A stretch of 64,000 bases of DNA, from NCBI GenBank assembly GCA_947500445.1, contig CANMSB010000029.1:1-64000 (forward strand). Reading direction: 5' to 3'. Of the stretch, positions 54,780-63,867 are shown one piece after another. Position 1 is the first letter of the stretch, and every line of letters starts with the position of its first letter. A program made the translations under genes and the position numbers. This stretch comes from an uncultured Flavobacteriaceae bacterium. GTDB taxonomy: Bacteria > Bacteroidota > Bacteroidia > Flavobacteriales > Flavobacteriaceae. The notes beneath the pieces were generated by a model. That model was given only the letters and a program-made list of their open reading frames with translations, was not told the DNA's origin and ran no database searches.

Positions 54780-57338
54780 ATGACGATCATGAGCAATGGA
54801 TACGTGCGTTTTGCACTGGTTATCGGTATTTTCTTTTTTACATTTTCGACATCCGCCCAGATTCCGGCCTTTCCCGGAGCTGAGGGCTTTGGGGCCTCCG
54901 CCAAGGGCGGTCGTGGCGGTGAGGTACTCTATGTAACCAACCTGAGGGATTCCGGCGAGGGCAGTTTTAGGGCCGCTTGTGAAGCTTCCGGTCCAAGGAT
55001 CGTAATGTTCAAATTGGGAGGGACCATCACTTTGGAAACCAGTGTTAAAATCTTAGATCCTTATATTACCATTGCCGGACAGTCCGCTCCCGGGGGAGGA
55101 ATCTGTCTTAGGACCAAAAACGATGAAATTCCGCTTGTCATGAAAACCCATGACATTGTTATGCGCTACATCAGAATACGGCCCGGCTCGGGAGTGACTG
55201 CGGAAGGATCCGAAAACAAGGACGCCTTGAGCATCAAAACAGAAGAAGCCCACGACATTATCATCGACCACTGTTCCATTACTTGGGGGGTCGATGAAAC
55301 CGTTGCGACCTACACCGGAGATCCGGATAAAAATGTGACCAACCTCACTTTTCAATGGAACATTATCGCAGATGCGTTGGACTGTAATTCCCATCCGGAA
55401 GGTTGTCATAGCAAAGGGCTATTACTCCAAAATGCAGAGCAGGTATCCATGCACCACAACCTTTTTGCCAACAATGGTGCACGTAACCCCATGATCCTTT
55501 CCGGGGAACACGATCTGGTAAACAATGTGACGTACAATTGGGGAGGATCTGTGGTCAAAATAGAGAATCGCTATGGAGACGTGTTTATGAATTACGTAAA
55601 AAACTATTTGATTCCGGGAGCGGATAGCGACATGACCGAAAATGGAATTCAGGTAAAAACGCCTGGAATACACTTGTTTTTAAAGGAAAACATTGCGGAA
55701 CATGTGAGACCGGACAATAGCTTTCCCGAAGATGCGATCGTCAACTTTAGGGAACCCGGCACCGTAGTCGATACCAGGTATCCGTTTCCCTCCATAACCA
55801 CTACCTCGGCAAGCCAAGCCTATGAGGAGGTACTGACCGATGTTGGCGCCAACCTGCCGGCGCGTGATACGGCCGATAAGGGTACTATAGATGGTGTACG
55901 GAACAGGACCGGACGCATTATCGATAATCCCTCGGCGGTGGGCGGATATCCCGTTCTAGAAGAAGGGGTCGCCCCGTTGGACAGCGATTCCGATGGAATG
56001 CCCGATGCATGGGAAAGGGCAAAGGGACTAAATGCCAACGATATTACCGACGGGCCTAAAGACCGTAACAGTGATGGCTACACCAATATTGAAGAGTATT
56101 TAAATAGTTTGACCGAAACACCATCGGCACCAACTACCGATTGCAATGGCGATGTGGACGGATCGGCCTATGTAGACGATTGCGAAAATTGCGTTGGTGG
56201 CAATACGGGTAACGATGCATGCATCCCGATCGAAGAAATCGTTTTTGAGAATTGTCCGGCTTCGGCTTTGGAAGTGGGCACTACCTATACCCTATTGCCC
56301 ACAATACTTCCCGATAATACTACGGATCCCAGCGTTAATTGGAGCTCCTCCGCCACGGCGGTTGCTAGTGTAGCCTCCGATGGAACCGTTACAACCATTT
56401 CCCCGGGCAGCACGATAATAACGGCCACGACCGACGATGATCGTTTTACTGCAAGCTGTAGTATTGAGGTGGTGGACCCGAACAATGAGGGTTCCGAAGA
56501 AAACACGCTGCGTATCCCCATTGTTACTAAAAAAGATGATGCGGAAGAAGGTCCTAATGGAACTGTTGACCTCAACAGTTCCGACATAGAGCTAGTGGAA
56601 GATCAGGATGCACAAACCATTGGTCTGCGGTTCCGGAACATCACTATTCCCAAAGGTGCGACCGTTACAAAAGCCTATATCCAATTTACTACGGATGAAG
56701 AAAAATCCGGTACGACCAGTTTGCAGATCAAAGGGCAGCAAATAGGCGATGCCCCAATATTCAGGACTATCGACACCGATATTTCCGAACGGGCAACTAC
56801 TGATGCGAGTGTATCTTGGAATCCCGAAGCATGGGAGTCGGTCGGGGAAGCACGGGCCGCGCAACGCACACCCAACCTAAAAACCATCGTTCAAGAAATC
56901 ATCAACGGAACGGATTGGGCGCCTGCCAATGCCATGGCCTTTATCATTCGGGGCAGCGGAGAACGTACCGCGGAGTCGTATGACGGGGATCGCGACAAGG
57001 CGGCGGTTTTGCATATCACATTTAAATCGCCAGAAAATAATTCCGAAACGAACCAGGATACTGCTTTTGTAGCGGAAACAACCGAAAACACCGATACCAG
57101 ATTTTTCCCTAACCCGGCCTACGACGCACTGAATGTTTCCAGTTCAAGAGAAATGGTAAAAGCGGTGCTGTTCGTAGGTACAACGGGCAAAGTAGCGGTA
57201 ACAAAGGATATCGATAAAGAAAGTAAGGCAGAAATCGGTATTTCGGGTCTTTCCAGTGGCTATTACCTTTTACAGCTGCGCTATGCAAACGGGGAGGCGG
57301 AATACCATAAGGTCATTATAGGTTCCGGTACGGAATAA
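54780..57338 (+). CDS. Secreted pectate lyase-like enzyme (PL1-type) with T9SS sorting domain
   Basis: 852 aa with an N-terminal signal (alternative ATG at 54789). The pectate lyase-type beta-helix begins at FPGAEGFGASAKGGRGGEVLYVTNL and includes VMRYIRIRPG, IIIDHCSITWGVDETVATY and the asparagine-rich NLTFQWNIIADAL ladder. Then follow calcium-binding repeats (DSDSDGMPDAWERAKG), a Big_2 Ig-like domain (about 490-575), a DNRLRE-like beta domain (about 575-765) and a type A sorting tail (FFPNPAYDALNVSSSREM). It probably cleaves polygalacturonate or a related acidic glycan outside the cell by beta-elimination. The catalytic Arg is not assigned with certainty. It is not clustered with SusCD genes. 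Confidence 0.9.
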   Translation: MTIMSNGYVRFALVIGIFFFTFSTSAQIPAFPGAEGFGASAKGGRGGEVLYVTNLRDSGEGSFRAACEASGPRIVMFKLGGTITLETSVKILDPYITIAGQSAPGGGICLRTKNDEIPLVMKTHDIVMRYIRIRPGSGVTAEGSENKDALSIKTEEAHDIIIDHCSITWGVDETVATYTGDPDKNVTNLTFQWNIIADALDCNSHPEGCHSKGLLLQNAEQVSMHHNLFANNGARNPMILSGEHDLVNNVTYNWGGSVVKIENRYGDVFMNYVKNYLIPGADSDMTENGIQVKTPGIHLFLKENIAEHVRPDNSFPEDAIVNFREPGTVVDTRYPFPSITTTSASQAYEEVLTDVGANLPARDTADKGTIDGVRNRTGRIIDNPSAVGGYPVLEEGVAPLDSDSDGMPDAWERAKGLNANDITDGPKDRNSDGYTNIEEYLNSLTETPSAPTTDCNGDVDGSAYVDDCENCVGGNTGNDACIPIEEIVFENCPASALEVGTTYTLLPTILPDNTTDPSVNWSSSATAVASVASDGTVTTISPGSTIITATTDDDRFTASCSIEVVDPNNEGSEENTLRIPIVTKKDDAEEGPNGTVDLNSSDIELVEDQDAQTIGLRFRNITIPKGATVTKAYIQFTTDEEKSGTTSLQIKGQQIGDAPIFRTIDTDISERATTDASVSWNPEAWESVGEARAAQRTPNLKTIVQEIINGTDWAPANAMAFIIRGSGERTAESYDGDRDKAAVLHITFKSPENNSETNQDTAFVAETTENTDTRFFPNPAYDALNVSSSREMVKAVLFVGTTGKVAVTKDIDKESKAEIGISGLSSGYYLLQLRYANGEAEYHKVIIGSGTE

Positions 57339-57640
57339 GGTGATGACTTAGAGCGAAACACTGTTTTCGGCTTCCATAACAGATGCCTTTTAGGTAATCT
57401 GAAACATGCTACCTTACCGGAAATTCTAAAGTATACCTAAGGGGCGCCAACCGATTGCCCTAAAGCGATGGTACTACGGTACCAAATTGCAGATACCCCT
57501 GCATAACACCCTTCAGAAAACGGATCCTAAATAGGGTTTTCCTATGGCTTACCAAGCAGTCCTGTCCCCCTTGGAACATGGAAATCAAATGATATTATAG
57601 TCGGATATCACTGGTTTTCAGCACTAAAGCATCAATTCAG
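57339..57640. other. Intergenic, no recognised gene
   Basis: About 300 bp between the pectate lyase stop and the inverted repeat at 57641. No ORF with a family match, and no RNA gene is visible. Confidence 0.5.
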
Positions 57641-57672
57641 TAGTATTACTATCGATATGAATAGTAATACTA
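57641..57672. promoter_or_regulatory. 12-bp inverted repeat, paired palindromic sites
   Basis: TAGTATTACTAT (57641-57652) and ATAGTAATACTA (57661-57672) are perfect inverted repeats with an 8-nt spacer. Each arm contains its own 9-bp palindrome (AGTATTACT and AGTAATACT), centred 21 bp apart. They lie 44 bp upstream of the -7 box of the DUF2490/carbonic anhydrase genes. Confidence 0.6.
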
Positions 57673-57715
57673 TTAAATATTTGTTAATCGTAGTGAAAGA
57701 ACAAGACCATACCCC

Positions 57716-57723
57716 TATTTTTG
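57716..57723 (+). promoter_or_regulatory. -7 promoter box TATTTTTG
   Basis: Exact TAnnTTTG match, 30 bp before the ATG at 57754. A TTTG at 57680-57683 is too far to be the standard -33 element. Confidence 0.5.
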
Positions 57724-57753
57724 TTCAGGATTTACAAATAAAAATTAAACAAT

Positions 57754-58452
57754 ATGTGGCGATACCTCCTTACTTCATTTCTCTTTTCACTGACAACCAT
57801 CGGGGTTATGGCGCAAGGGCCGGACGAGGGGCAACTGGGTGCCTGGTACATGTATTTCTATAACACCACGTTCGAGAACTCCAACTGGGGAATACAGGGC
57901 GATTTTCAATATCGCGACTGGCGTGGCCTGGGAGATCGGGAACAGCTTTTACTGCGTTCCGGACTAACCTATAGTCCGACCGGCTCCAATGTCAAGTTCA
58001 CCATGGGATATGCAAACATTTCGTCTGGCCGGTTCGGCACCGAAATTGACGACCCCGTTGTGGAAAACCGTATCTATCAAGAAGCTCTTTTTTCGAACAC
58101 CATATTAAAAAGGCTGCTGTTGACCCACCGATTTCGGTATGAACAACGTTGGGTGGCCGAGCAGGATTTTAGAACACGTTATCGCTACAACCTCTTCATC
58201 AATGTACCCTTGAACAATTCAACCATAGTGAAGAACACCTATTATACCGCTTTTTATAATGAGCTTTTCATAAACGGGGAGCGCAACATCGGTAACGGTG
58301 GCACGGTACCATTTTTTGATCGGAACCGAACCTATTTGGGCCTGGGCTACGCTCTTAGCAGCAAACTTAGGATTCAGTTGGGCTGGATGCAGCAGACCAC
58401 TTCCAATTGGCAAAAAGGACAATTACAATTTAGTTTACACCATACATTTTAA
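57754..58452 (+). CDS. DUF2490 domain outer-membrane protein
   Basis: 232 aa. A signal peptide (WRYLLTSFLFSLTTIGVMAQ) is followed by alternating amphipathic strands with many aromatic residues (GAWYMYFYNTT, WGIQGDFQYRDW, RFRYEQRW, RYRYNLFINV, LRIQLGWMQQT). That, and the C-terminal LQFSLHHTF ending in Phe, indicate an 8- to 12-strand outer-membrane beta-barrel. DUF2490 has no defined function. It starts 17 bp before the carbonic anhydrase gene on the same strand and shares its promoter, so it may supply a membrane port or anchor for inorganic carbon or an ion. Confidence 0.85.
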   Translation: MWRYLLTSFLFSLTTIGVMAQGPDEGQLGAWYMYFYNTTFENSNWGIQGDFQYRDWRGLGDREQLLLRSGLTYSPTGSNVKFTMGYANISSGRFGTEIDDPVVENRIYQEALFSNTILKRLLLTHRFRYEQRWVAEQDFRTRYRYNLFINVPLNNSTIVKNTYYTAFYNELFINGERNIGNGGTVPFFDRNRTYLGLGYALSSKLRIQLGWMQQTTSNWQKGQLQFSLHHTF

Positions 58453-58469
58453 CTTTAAACATCATACAA

Positions 58470-59246
58470 ATGAAAAACGTAAAATCACTTCTTACCGGAA
58501 TTACACTAATGGCGGTTATGATCGGGTGCAAAGACACGTACAAGAATTCCGAACCGACCGAAACAAAGGTTGTAGCAACCAAAACAGCATCCATGGAAAA
58601 GCCCGTAGTCAGTATTTTGACCGCTGAGGAACAGGCAGGGATGTCCCCTGATGAAATTGTGGGAAGACTAAAAAAGGGAAATGAAAATTTTATGAACAAC
58701 AACCTTACGCGTCGCGACCATTCCGAACAACGTAGAAAAGCCATGATAGGCCAATTTCCCAAGGCGATCGTACTCTCGTGTGTGGATAGCCGGGTTCCCG
58801 TAGAAGATGTTTTTGATCTGGGTATCGGCGATATTTTTGTGGCCCGGGTTGCCGGTAACATCGAAAACGAGGACATTGTGGGATCTATGGAATTCGCTAC
58901 GGCGGTCGCGGGATCAAAGGTGGTCATTGTAATGGGGCATACGGAATGTGGTGCCGTCAAATCGACCATTGACAATGTTGACGCCCGCGCATTGAACATG
59001 AATTCATTAGCAAATCTCATCGATGAAATACGGCCCGCGGTAACGGAAACGAAAACAGATGGCGAAGTCAGTTCTAAAAACACCGTTTTCACCAATGCCG
59101 TCATTACCAATAACGCCATACGCACCGTAAAAAACATAAGGGAAGCTTCCCCTACCATGGCCGAAATGGAGGATAAGGGAGAAATAAAAATCGTTTCCGC
59201 AGTGTACGATATGGAAAGCGGAAAAGTAAGCTTTAACCACGATTGA
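58470..59246 (+). CDS. Beta-class carbonic anhydrase, lipoprotein form
   Basis: 258 aa. The first 20 residues (LTGITLMAVMIGC, Cys20) form a lipoprotein signal, and a flexible Thr/Lys-rich linker follows. The catalytic domain has the beta-carbonic anhydrase zinc ligands: Cys104 and Asp106 in SCVDSRVP, and His157 and Cys160 in GHTECGA. The enzyme interconverts CO2 and bicarbonate; here it would work in the periplasm or on the outer membrane. It follows the DUF2490 outer-membrane protein after 17 bp and ends at a strong terminator (59277-59306), so the operon is two genes. Confidence 0.93.
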   Translation: MKNVKSLLTGITLMAVMIGCKDTYKNSEPTETKVVATKTASMEKPVVSILTAEEQAGMSPDEIVGRLKKGNENFMNNNLTRRDHSEQRRKAMIGQFPKAIVLSCVDSRVPVEDVFDLGIGDIFVARVAGNIENEDIVGSMEFATAVAGSKVVIVMGHTECGAVKSTIDNVDARALNMNSLANLIDEIRPAVTETKTDGEVSSKNTVFTNAVITNNAIRTVKNIREASPTMAEMEDKGEIKIVSAVYDMESGKVSFNHD

Positions 59247-59276
59247 TTACGTCTTGACCCTGTAACATAAGGAAAT

Positions 59277-59306
59277 CCCTTCACGCCAATGTGAAGGGTT
59301 TTTTTT
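59277..59306 (+). terminator. Intrinsic terminator after carbonic anhydrase gene
   Basis: A perfect 8-bp stem CCCTTCAC (59277-59284) / GTGAAGGG (59291-59298), a 6-nt loop and eight T. It is 30 bp past the stop. Confidence 0.9.
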
Positions 59307-59571
59307 GGTCCGTACCTTACTTCCATCATACGCAAGTGAAATGGACCGTTCGCCAGGCTATTTTCACCAAAATTCACACGGACCGTATCGCAATCGGTCC
59401 TAACGACCGTGTTTTTGCGGTCCAAAATACTTTAAAAGAACACGTAATTTTTGGAATCGCATCAATGCCCTTGAGCGCATGTCGCTACTTTTATACAGCG
59501 ATATCGAGGGTACAAAAAACAGCCGGAAAATCTCGGCCCTTATATCCTAACGCAACATTATAACGATACCG
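59307..59571. other. Intergenic with two GGACCG dyads
   Basis: GGACCG/CGGTCC (59380-59400) and GACCG/CGGTC (59405-59422) can form two adjacent short hairpins. No coding sequence fits. Function unknown. Confidence 0.4.
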
Positions 59572-60030
59572 ATGGGAATTATAGCAAAGGACGACCGCCA
59601 ACTCACTTTTATTTACAGTTCCAAATCCAACTTGGGAAAACAACTCCTGGCATATGCCGAAAGTCTCCCCATGGAGGTCATCACCAAGGATATCGACAAG
59701 GAAAATCTGGGGGATACCCTGTGGACGGAACTTTCGGAACTGCTACAGTTGGAACTCAGCGAAATCCTATCTCCCGAACACCCTGATGCACCTGCTGGAT
59801 TCGACAGTGGAGCATATGACGTTACGGGCTGGTTAAAGATATTGAACAAGAATCCGGCACTGCTACAAAACGCTATTGCCATAAGAGGAAATACGGCCAA
59901 AATGTTGACCTCGCAGGCCGATATCATGTCATTTTTCGGTCAAGATTCCGCAGGTCTGGAACAAAGTCCGACCGGCACAAAAAAACCGGATACCGCCCCC
60001 GATTCGGAAAAAGGGAAATTTGTTCCGTAA
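59572..60030 (+). CDS. ArsC-like thioredoxin-fold protein without cysteines
   Basis: 152 aa with an ArsC/Spx-like (arsenate reductase-like) fold: beta strand LTFIYSS, helix SNLGKQLLAYAES, and the region WLKILNKNPALLQNAIAIRG that corresponds to the ENPILLERPIVV segment of ArsC. There is no Cys in the whole protein, so it cannot be a normal thiol reductase; the usual Arg in RPIV is also replaced (QNAIAI). It is probably a regulatory or scaffold version of the fold. The C-terminal 25 residues are disordered (TGTKKPDTAPDSEK). It stands alone. Confidence 0.6.
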   Translation: MGIIAKDDRQLTFIYSSKSNLGKQLLAYAESLPMEVITKDIDKENLGDTLWTELSELLQLELSEILSPEHPDAPAGFDSGAYDVTGWLKILNKNPALLQNAIAIRGNTAKMLTSQADIMSFFGQDSAGLEQSPTGTKKPDTAPDSEKGKFVP

Positions 60031-60620
60031 GGTCCTCATCCATTAAGCACCTATTCTTCTAAACATCGCTTTGTGGGGTCAATTGAAAACTACTTCCGGT
60101 ATACGTGAATGGGCAATTTCCAAATACCTTGGGAAAATCCTCTTGCCTACACTACAGCAAAATTCCCCATCTAAAAATAAAAAGGACTCCCAACCTGTGC
60201 TGCACGTTTTTAACGATCTAGACCGATTGGAAGCATTACAAGCCCCCATTCACTAGTACTGTACACTTCCTTTCTTAGGTTGGGCAATACATCTACCAAA
60301 ACATGGAGATACCGACTCTTGATACTATCCTTATCACCGAATCCGGTATGACACCACAAAAAACCTTTCCTCTTTTTTCGTACCTTTCCAATAGTACGGA
60401 CCTTGATATTACAAGCAAATTACCGGATACCGCAAAACACCCAAAAAAGAAATCACTGCTCCCGAGTGGTATCTTTTAAGGAATAAAATCTTGTAAAATG
60501 GGCCAAGAAGGGCTGTTATAATATCTCAAAAATTGTTTAGAAATACCCGATTTGCCTTGGTAGCGTGATAGCCCCGCATGCGCTGACCGGAAAAATTGTT
60601 CGTAAAGCAAAGACCATCAC
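60031..60620. other. Intergenic, 590 bp, nothing recognised
   Basis: Contains a 61-codon open frame at 60071-60256 without family features. No hairpin with T-run, no repeat, no RNA gene. The promoter of the amidohydrolase gene is expected near its 3' end. Confidence 0.5.
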
Positions 60621-62345
60621 ATGAAAAACAACCGCCTGCTACATCCGGAACTTTATTTGTTATCAATCCTTCTAATTTTCATGTTTTATGCCTGTTCTAC
60701 CGATGACCCAAACAAGGCCGACATGATTCTGATGCACGGTAAGGTCTACACGCTTGATAGTGTTAACTCGTGGGCAACATCCGTTGCCATCAAAAATGGT
60801 CTTATAACCTATGTAGGACCGGATGAAGGTGCGGAAAAGTTTATTGGAAATACCACTAAAGTTGTGGACCTCCAGGGAAAACTGGTATTACCGGGGCTAC
60901 ATGACGCCCATACACACCCGATAATGGGTGGGGAAGAACTGGATTATTGTCAATTAAACGGTTTGTTGGAGCAAAAAGAAATAGTATCGGCCATCTCGGA
61001 ATACGCTAAGGAAAATCCAGATGCCACAGTCATTCGCGGCAGGGGTTGGGAGCTTCCCGCCTTTCCCAATGGAAATCCAAAAAAAGAACTTTTGGACAGT
61101 ATTGTACCCGATAGACCCGTGATTTTAGCTTCGTGGGACCATCACAGCACATGGGTAAACTCCAAAGCACTGGAAATGGCGGGCATTACCAAAGACACTC
61201 CAGATCCCAAAAACGGACGGATAGAAAGAGACCCCGCTACGGGAGCACCAAGCGGTACGCTTAGGGAAACGGCCTCGAAACTTGTATATGCCATAATACC
61301 AAAGAAACCGGAAAGTGTTGAAGTAGATTACCTGCGTAAGGCACTGAAAATCGCCAACGCTTTTGGCATAACCGCAATGACCGATGCGTCTGTATCAGAG
61401 GCCTATCTAAAGGCCTACAAAACGCTCGACGATAGTGGCGAGCTTACCGCAAGGGTCGTTACCGCTATTCGACTGGGCACCGAAAAAAACAAATCGGTGA
61501 AGAAACTAATGGCCTTGCGGGATGCCTACCGTGGCGAAAAAATAAATACCAACGCCATAAAAGTGTTCGCCGATGGTGTGCCCGAAGCAAAAACGGCCGC
61601 ACTGTTAGCACCGTACCATACCCATGACGGCAAGGAGGATTATGGTATTCTCAACTACGAACCTCTTGAACTCAAGACCATTCTTGACAGCCTTGATCAA
61701 GAAGGTTTTCAAATCCATATCCATGCGCTTGGGGATAAAGCGGCACATGTATCGCTTAACGCACTGGAAGGTCTTGATTCTGCCAACCGTCACCAAATGG
61801 CCCATTTGCAAATTGTTGCACCAGAGGATATTCCGCGTTTTGGTGCGCTGAACGTTATTGCAAATTTTCAACCTTTTTGGGCAAAGGCAGATCCTTTGAA
61901 CGTACAGACCATCATTCCACTTGTAGGAGAAGAGCGGTCGCGGCAAATGTATCCGATGGCCAGTATAAAACACTCTGGAGGAATGGTCGTGGCGGGTAGC
62001 GATTGGCCCGTATCGACCTTGAACCCTTGGCATGGCATTCAAGTTGGCGTCACCCGAAGCCTTATTGAAGAAGAAAGCGACCCATGGATCGCCACCGAGT
62101 CATTGTCCCTACCCGCTATTTTAGCGGCATATACCAAAAATGCGGCTTTTGCCATGCACCACGAAGCCCATACAGGTACCATAACGGTCAAAAAATTTGC
62201 CGATCTTATTGTGGTGAACCAGAATATTTTTGAAATACCGTCTTCCACAATCCACAAAACAAAAGTAATGCTGACCTTGCTCGAGGGAAATGTGGTCTAT
62301 GAAGATAAGGAGACCCGACTTTTGGGTGAACCTTCGCCAAAGTAA
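60621..62345 (+). CDS. Amidohydrolase family lipoprotein (YtcJ-like)
   Basis: 574 aa. The N-terminus (LLSILLIFMFYACS) carries a lipoprotein Cys at about residue 25. It is followed by an amidohydrolase-3 (YtcJ-like) (beta/alpha)8 barrel: LVLPGLHDAHTHP supplies the HxH metal pair, IKVFADGVPEAKTAALL a conserved loop, HIHALGDKA a metal His, and GSDWPV the catalytic Asp. The C-terminal composite domain (ILAAYTKNAAFAMHHEAHTGTITVKKFADLIV) is typical. The substrate is not known. The gene is the last one left of a tRNA-type junction, ending 15 bp before it. Confidence 0.93.
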   Translation: MKNNRLLHPELYLLSILLIFMFYACSTDDPNKADMILMHGKVYTLDSVNSWATSVAIKNGLITYVGPDEGAEKFIGNTTKVVDLQGKLVLPGLHDAHTHPIMGGEELDYCQLNGLLEQKEIVSAISEYAKENPDATVIRGRGWELPAFPNGNPKKELLDSIVPDRPVILASWDHHSTWVNSKALEMAGITKDTPDPKNGRIERDPATGAPSGTLRETASKLVYAIIPKKPESVEVDYLRKALKIANAFGITAMTDASVSEAYLKAYKTLDDSGELTARVVTAIRLGTEKNKSVKKLMALRDAYRGEKINTNAIKVFADGVPEAKTAALLAPYHTHDGKEDYGILNYEPLELKTILDSLDQEGFQIHIHALGDKAAHVSLNALEGLDSANRHQMAHLQIVAPEDIPRFGALNVIANFQPFWAKADPLNVQTIIPLVGEERSRQMYPMASIKHSGGMVVAGSDWPVSTLNPWHGIQVGVTRSLIEEESDPWIATESLSLPAILAAYTKNAAFAMHHEAHTGTITVKKFADLIVVNQNIFEIPSSTIHKTKVMLTLLEGNVVYEDKETRLLGEPSPK

Positions 62346-62359
62346 TACGTTCTATTTAT

Positions 62360-62383
62360 TGGCAGTTCGGACGGGATTCGAAC
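62360..62383 (-). other. tRNA 3'-end fragment, probable attachment-site junction
   Basis: On the minus strand the sequence reads TTCGAAT, then CCCGT, CCGAACT, G and CCA. These are the T-loop (54-60), the 3' half of the T-stem (61-65), the 3' half of the acceptor stem (66-72), the discriminator (73) and CCA, all in perfect register. The 5' half of the T-stem (expected ACGGG) is absent, so only the 3' tail of a tRNA is present. Such fragments mark the far end of elements that integrate into tRNA genes. The orientation places the element on the right (>62383) and the original chromosome on the left. The remainder of 62346-62667 is AT-rich with no gene. Confidence 0.6.
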
Positions 62384-62667
62384 TTTTCTTGAAAATACCC
62401 TCTATACAAAGGCTGACAAAGGGTCGTTTTTTGGGCGCACCGCAAGGATCGCCTTTTAACATAAGCTTACCTTATGGCATAAGTCAAGTGTTTGGGATCA
62501 TATCATTTATAATGAAATCCATGCTTTATTTGAACTTTCGCTTAAAGTTACAATTTATGAATCATCGGTTGACAAGTAAAGAAAGGTATATCAACATGGA
62601 CTTAATAATAAAAGATTTATTGCTTGCCGATTCAGTTTTGCCGTCAATAAAAATGTTGTAAGACATT

Positions 62668-63867
62668 CTATAGAGAGTCCCATCGATGCTGCATTACCAT
62701 ACCACGCAGACGGTGGAAAACGGCTATAGCCGAAAAGTTAGAGTCGACGACATTTGCAAAATCGCGGTCTTTCCCACGTATTCCATTCTCATTAAAATAA
62801 CCGGTAAGTCTTTCTGCAGTTTCAAGTCTCAATCTAGCCGCCTTCCTAGTCTCCAAATAGGTGCTTTTGGAAGCTCCAATGCACTGCATTCTAAGAGCTT
62901 GCAAATAATGCCTGAAAGATTCCCTTTCGCCAAAATTAACGGTTGTAGGCTGGGCTCCTGAGAATAAAATATCTGCTTCATTTGATAAGTGTTCCGTATC
63001 AGTTCTTAAATCCGATAAAATACCTAGGCGGTTGGCCACATCTAAGAAAGGAATTTGATATTCTGATAGACTCTGCGGACAATAATACCAAGTTGATTTT
63101 CGGCTCATACGGTCCTCAGGGTTATTGAAACGATTTGCGTTAAAACTCCGGACATTAAGCCAATTGCCTGCAGCTATTGCATCGGTCTTTGAAATAGCCA
63201 AATTCAACATTTGGTGATTGGCATAACCAACTAGAACTTCTTTCCCCTGCAATTTTAACCCGGCTGTTAAATCCATAAGGTTAACAAGCCAATTGGGATT
63301 ATCAACAAGATAACGATTGTCTGCAGGCTCTGCAACCACATAACACCCCTCAACATCCCATGTATCGAGATATTCTAATGCACTATGGATCGCATCTTCA
63401 GAATTCATGGCCTCTTTGGAAAGGCAAAGTGTGAAATAAATACTGTTGTGAACGCCGATGTCCCTGGCCTCGTTAACAATTAAAGAATGATATTTATACC
63501 AATCATCATTGATTTCTGTGCTTTGATGGCCTGGAAGAATAAAAAAAGGCGTTTGAAATGGAGTGTTATAGTCATCCCTCAAAATTCCAAGCATTCTCCT
63601 AACTTCACCAGAATTGAAAAGCGCAGTTGTATAGTCATCCGGCCAGAAAGAGTGACGAATTAGTCGGCTGTGGTCAGCTTGAGGAACATAGAACTGAGGG
63701 TCTAAAACAACTTGCCCTCCAGCTTTGTGGATATCAGTGACAAAGCTACTCATTTGATCGTATTCTTGATCTCTGGGGCTTAAAATTACCCTGCCTGACT
63801 GCCAGCTTCCAATAAGATGCTTGCAGTGACCCATCATCCCATAGCCAAATTGCAGATAGAGTTCCAT
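62668..63867 (-). CDS. Hypothetical protein, possibly TIM-barrel-like
   Basis: 399 aa, no family recognised. The N-terminus has YLQFGYGMMGHCKHLIGSW and VILSPRD, followed by GGQVVLDPQFYVPQADH. Later pieces such as GCYVVAEPADNRYL and VLVGYANHQMLNLAISKTDAIAAGNWLNVRSF alternate hydrophobic strands with Asp/Glu/His-rich loops, as in (beta/alpha)8 barrels. A barrel of the tRNA-guanine-transglycosylase type is possible but not shown. There is no signal peptide and no membrane helix. By eye its G+C looks lower than that of genes to the left. The ATG follows directly after the TAA of the upstream frame (63868), a TAAATG junction that implies co-translation. Confidence 0.65.
   Translation of the reverse strand: MELYLQFGYGMMGHCKHLIGSWQSGRVILSPRDQEYDQMSSFVTDIHKAGGQVVLDPQFYVPQADHSRLIRHSFWPDDYTTALFNSGEVRRMLGILRDDYNTPFQTPFFILPGHQSTEINDDWYKYHSLIVNEARDIGVHNSIYFTLCLSKEAMNSEDAIHSALEYLDTWDVEGCYVVAEPADNRYLVDNPNWLVNLMDLTAGLKLQGKEVLVGYANHQMLNLAISKTDAIAAGNWLNVRSFNANRFNNPEDRMSRKSTWYYCPQSLSEYQIPFLDVANRLGILSDLRTDTEHLSNEADILFSGAQPTTVNFGERESFRHYLQALRMQCIGASKSTYLETRKAARLRLETAERLTGYFNENGIRGKDRDFANVVDSNFSAIAVFHRLRGMVMQHRWDSL

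Noticed and set aside
58430-59425. 331-codon antisense frame opposite the carbonic anhydrase gene
   Set aside because: Shadow of a well-supported gene: long open antisense frames arise from codon bias on the other strand. No domain seen.
60071-60256. 61-codon plus-strand frame after the ArsC-like gene
   Set aside because: No coding signature or ribosome-binding site and no recognisable family; treated as chance.
62290-62661. 123-codon frame overlapping the amidohydrolase 3' end and the tRNA fragment
   Set aside because: Runs through the end of a real gene and the tRNA fragment, composition unlike a protein; judged a chance frame.
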